Origin: Portulaca oleracea
Lineage: Eukaryota; Streptophyta; Magnoliopsida; Caryophyllales; Portulacaceae
Direction of reading: 5' to 3'
Assembly (NCBI GenBank): GCA_029582165.1
Contig: CM055892.1
Location: 12,938,754-13,002,753, forward strand
Length of the DNA stretch: 64,000 nt
The notes below the pieces were generated by a model. It worked only from the letters and a program-made list of their open reading frames with translations. It was not told where the DNA came from and ran no database searches. The position numbers and the translations under genes were made by a program. Within the stretch, counting starts at the first letter, position 1. Each line of letters starts with the position of its first letter. This document shows positions 63,481 to 64,000 of this stretch, in pieces.

Positions 63481-64000
63481 GTTTCGAGCGGCGCTTTGAT
63501 AAGCTTTACTCGTTCGTGGCAGAAATCCGGGACACCGTCTAGCTCTCTCTCTCCCATCAGGAAGAGTCTTACTCTCATCTGACAGGGTTAGTCCAAGCCT
63601 TGTTTACCTCATCCCCTCCCAACCCACCACATGACCCAATTGCACCATCACCGCCAAAAGACAACGAGTGACCACCTCGCCCTAACTTCCCCTCTTCCAT
63701 TCGTCCTTTGCATTGACGACGACGCTAGATTTAAGCATGGGAGGTTTGTATATATTTTGTATATATTTGATGTTTTAATTCATTTTCTTCCTTATTTTTG
63801 TTCTATTTTCGTTCAATTTTTCGATTTTCTATTTCCTTCCTTAGTTTAGTTTATATCTCTTCATATTTTTACTTATGATTTTCTTTTGTGGGTTTGCTAT
63901 GTTTTAATTTTCTTTTTTGTGTTCCTTGAGCCTTTATATTCCATAGTTTGGTGTGTTTTGCTTTGTTTTGAGTTTTGTTTTGTTTTGAGCCTTTCATTCT
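63481..64000 (+). other. Downstream part of Athila-like material
   Basis: Broken frames to 63,700, then AATTTAAGCATGGGAGG-type sequence at about 63,729-63,745 and a T-rich tail. The GCATTGACGACGACGCTAG...GGGAGGTTTG segment resembles the boundary after Athila ORF1, but no further domain is seen. Confidence 0.35.

Overview
The window is nuclear DNA of a flowering plant, probably a eudicot; the species cannot be named from what is visible. The evidence is: spliced genes with GT-AG introns, a plant family-14 glycosyltransferase, 5S-derived Cassandra TRIM elements, Ty1/copia and Ty3/gypsy elements primed by initiator-Met tRNA, Athila/Tat-type remnants, Mutator-type MITEs, and Helitron-like ends. 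There are no bacterial features, CRISPR arrays, rRNA operons or tRNA genes. Most short open frames here are chance frames or transposon debris.

Two host genes are supported. (1) About 4,480-8,679 (minus): five small exons of a multi-pass membrane-protein gene whose 3' part is not found and probably lies left of the window. Its introns hold a Mutator-type MITE nested in another (6,175-7,224). Beyond the last exon lies a Helitron-like element (1,973-4,281). (2) 40,942-45,294 (plus): a complete four-exon GT14 glycosyltransferase (434 aa, GlcAT14 type, arabinogalactan-protein glucuronosyltransferase), with a processed insertion in intron 3 and an (ATT)n tract just downstream.

The rest is layered transposable elements. 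8,977-18,073 is a transposon block bracketed by a 22-bp direct repeat: a copia LTR, a tandem Cassandra array (four LTRs with 5S-rRNA-like cores), and gypsy element GY1 (minus). 18,128-20,988 is GY2, a truncated relative of GY1. 20,989-30,470 is a three-level nest. LTR retrotransposon L3 (almost no internal region) is split by L4 (23,108-29,492; 5-bp duplication ACATG), and L4 is split inside its protease region by L5 (25,659-27,471; duplication GTAGC). 30,471-33,480 carries a decayed, formerly spliced transposon-type gene. 34,370-39,870 holds LTR remnants and a copia element (C1) with a 72-bp tandem repeat in its leader. 46,494-46,986 is a MITE. 48,617-51,563 is an internally deleted Tnt1-like copia element (C2; duplication GTTAG). 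52,570-54,810 is a decayed gypsy gag (minus). 57,412-63,480 is Athila-like material split by a solo LTR (57,723-59,759; duplication GTTTT) and followed by a very young TRIM (61,406-61,717; apparently identical 120-bp LTRs).

The most unusual pattern crosses family lines. A GC-rich module built from variants of GGCGCTGCCAGCGCC recurs in the LTRs of at least five different elements (GY1, GY2, L4, C2, solo LTR), usually shortly upstream of the inferred transcription start. It looks like a shared or convergent promoter module. Other points worth a second look are the tandem Cassandra array with a minisatellite inside it, the hairpin-bearing repeats in L5 and in the C1 leader, and an intact 281-codon frame of unknown function at 60,019-60,864.
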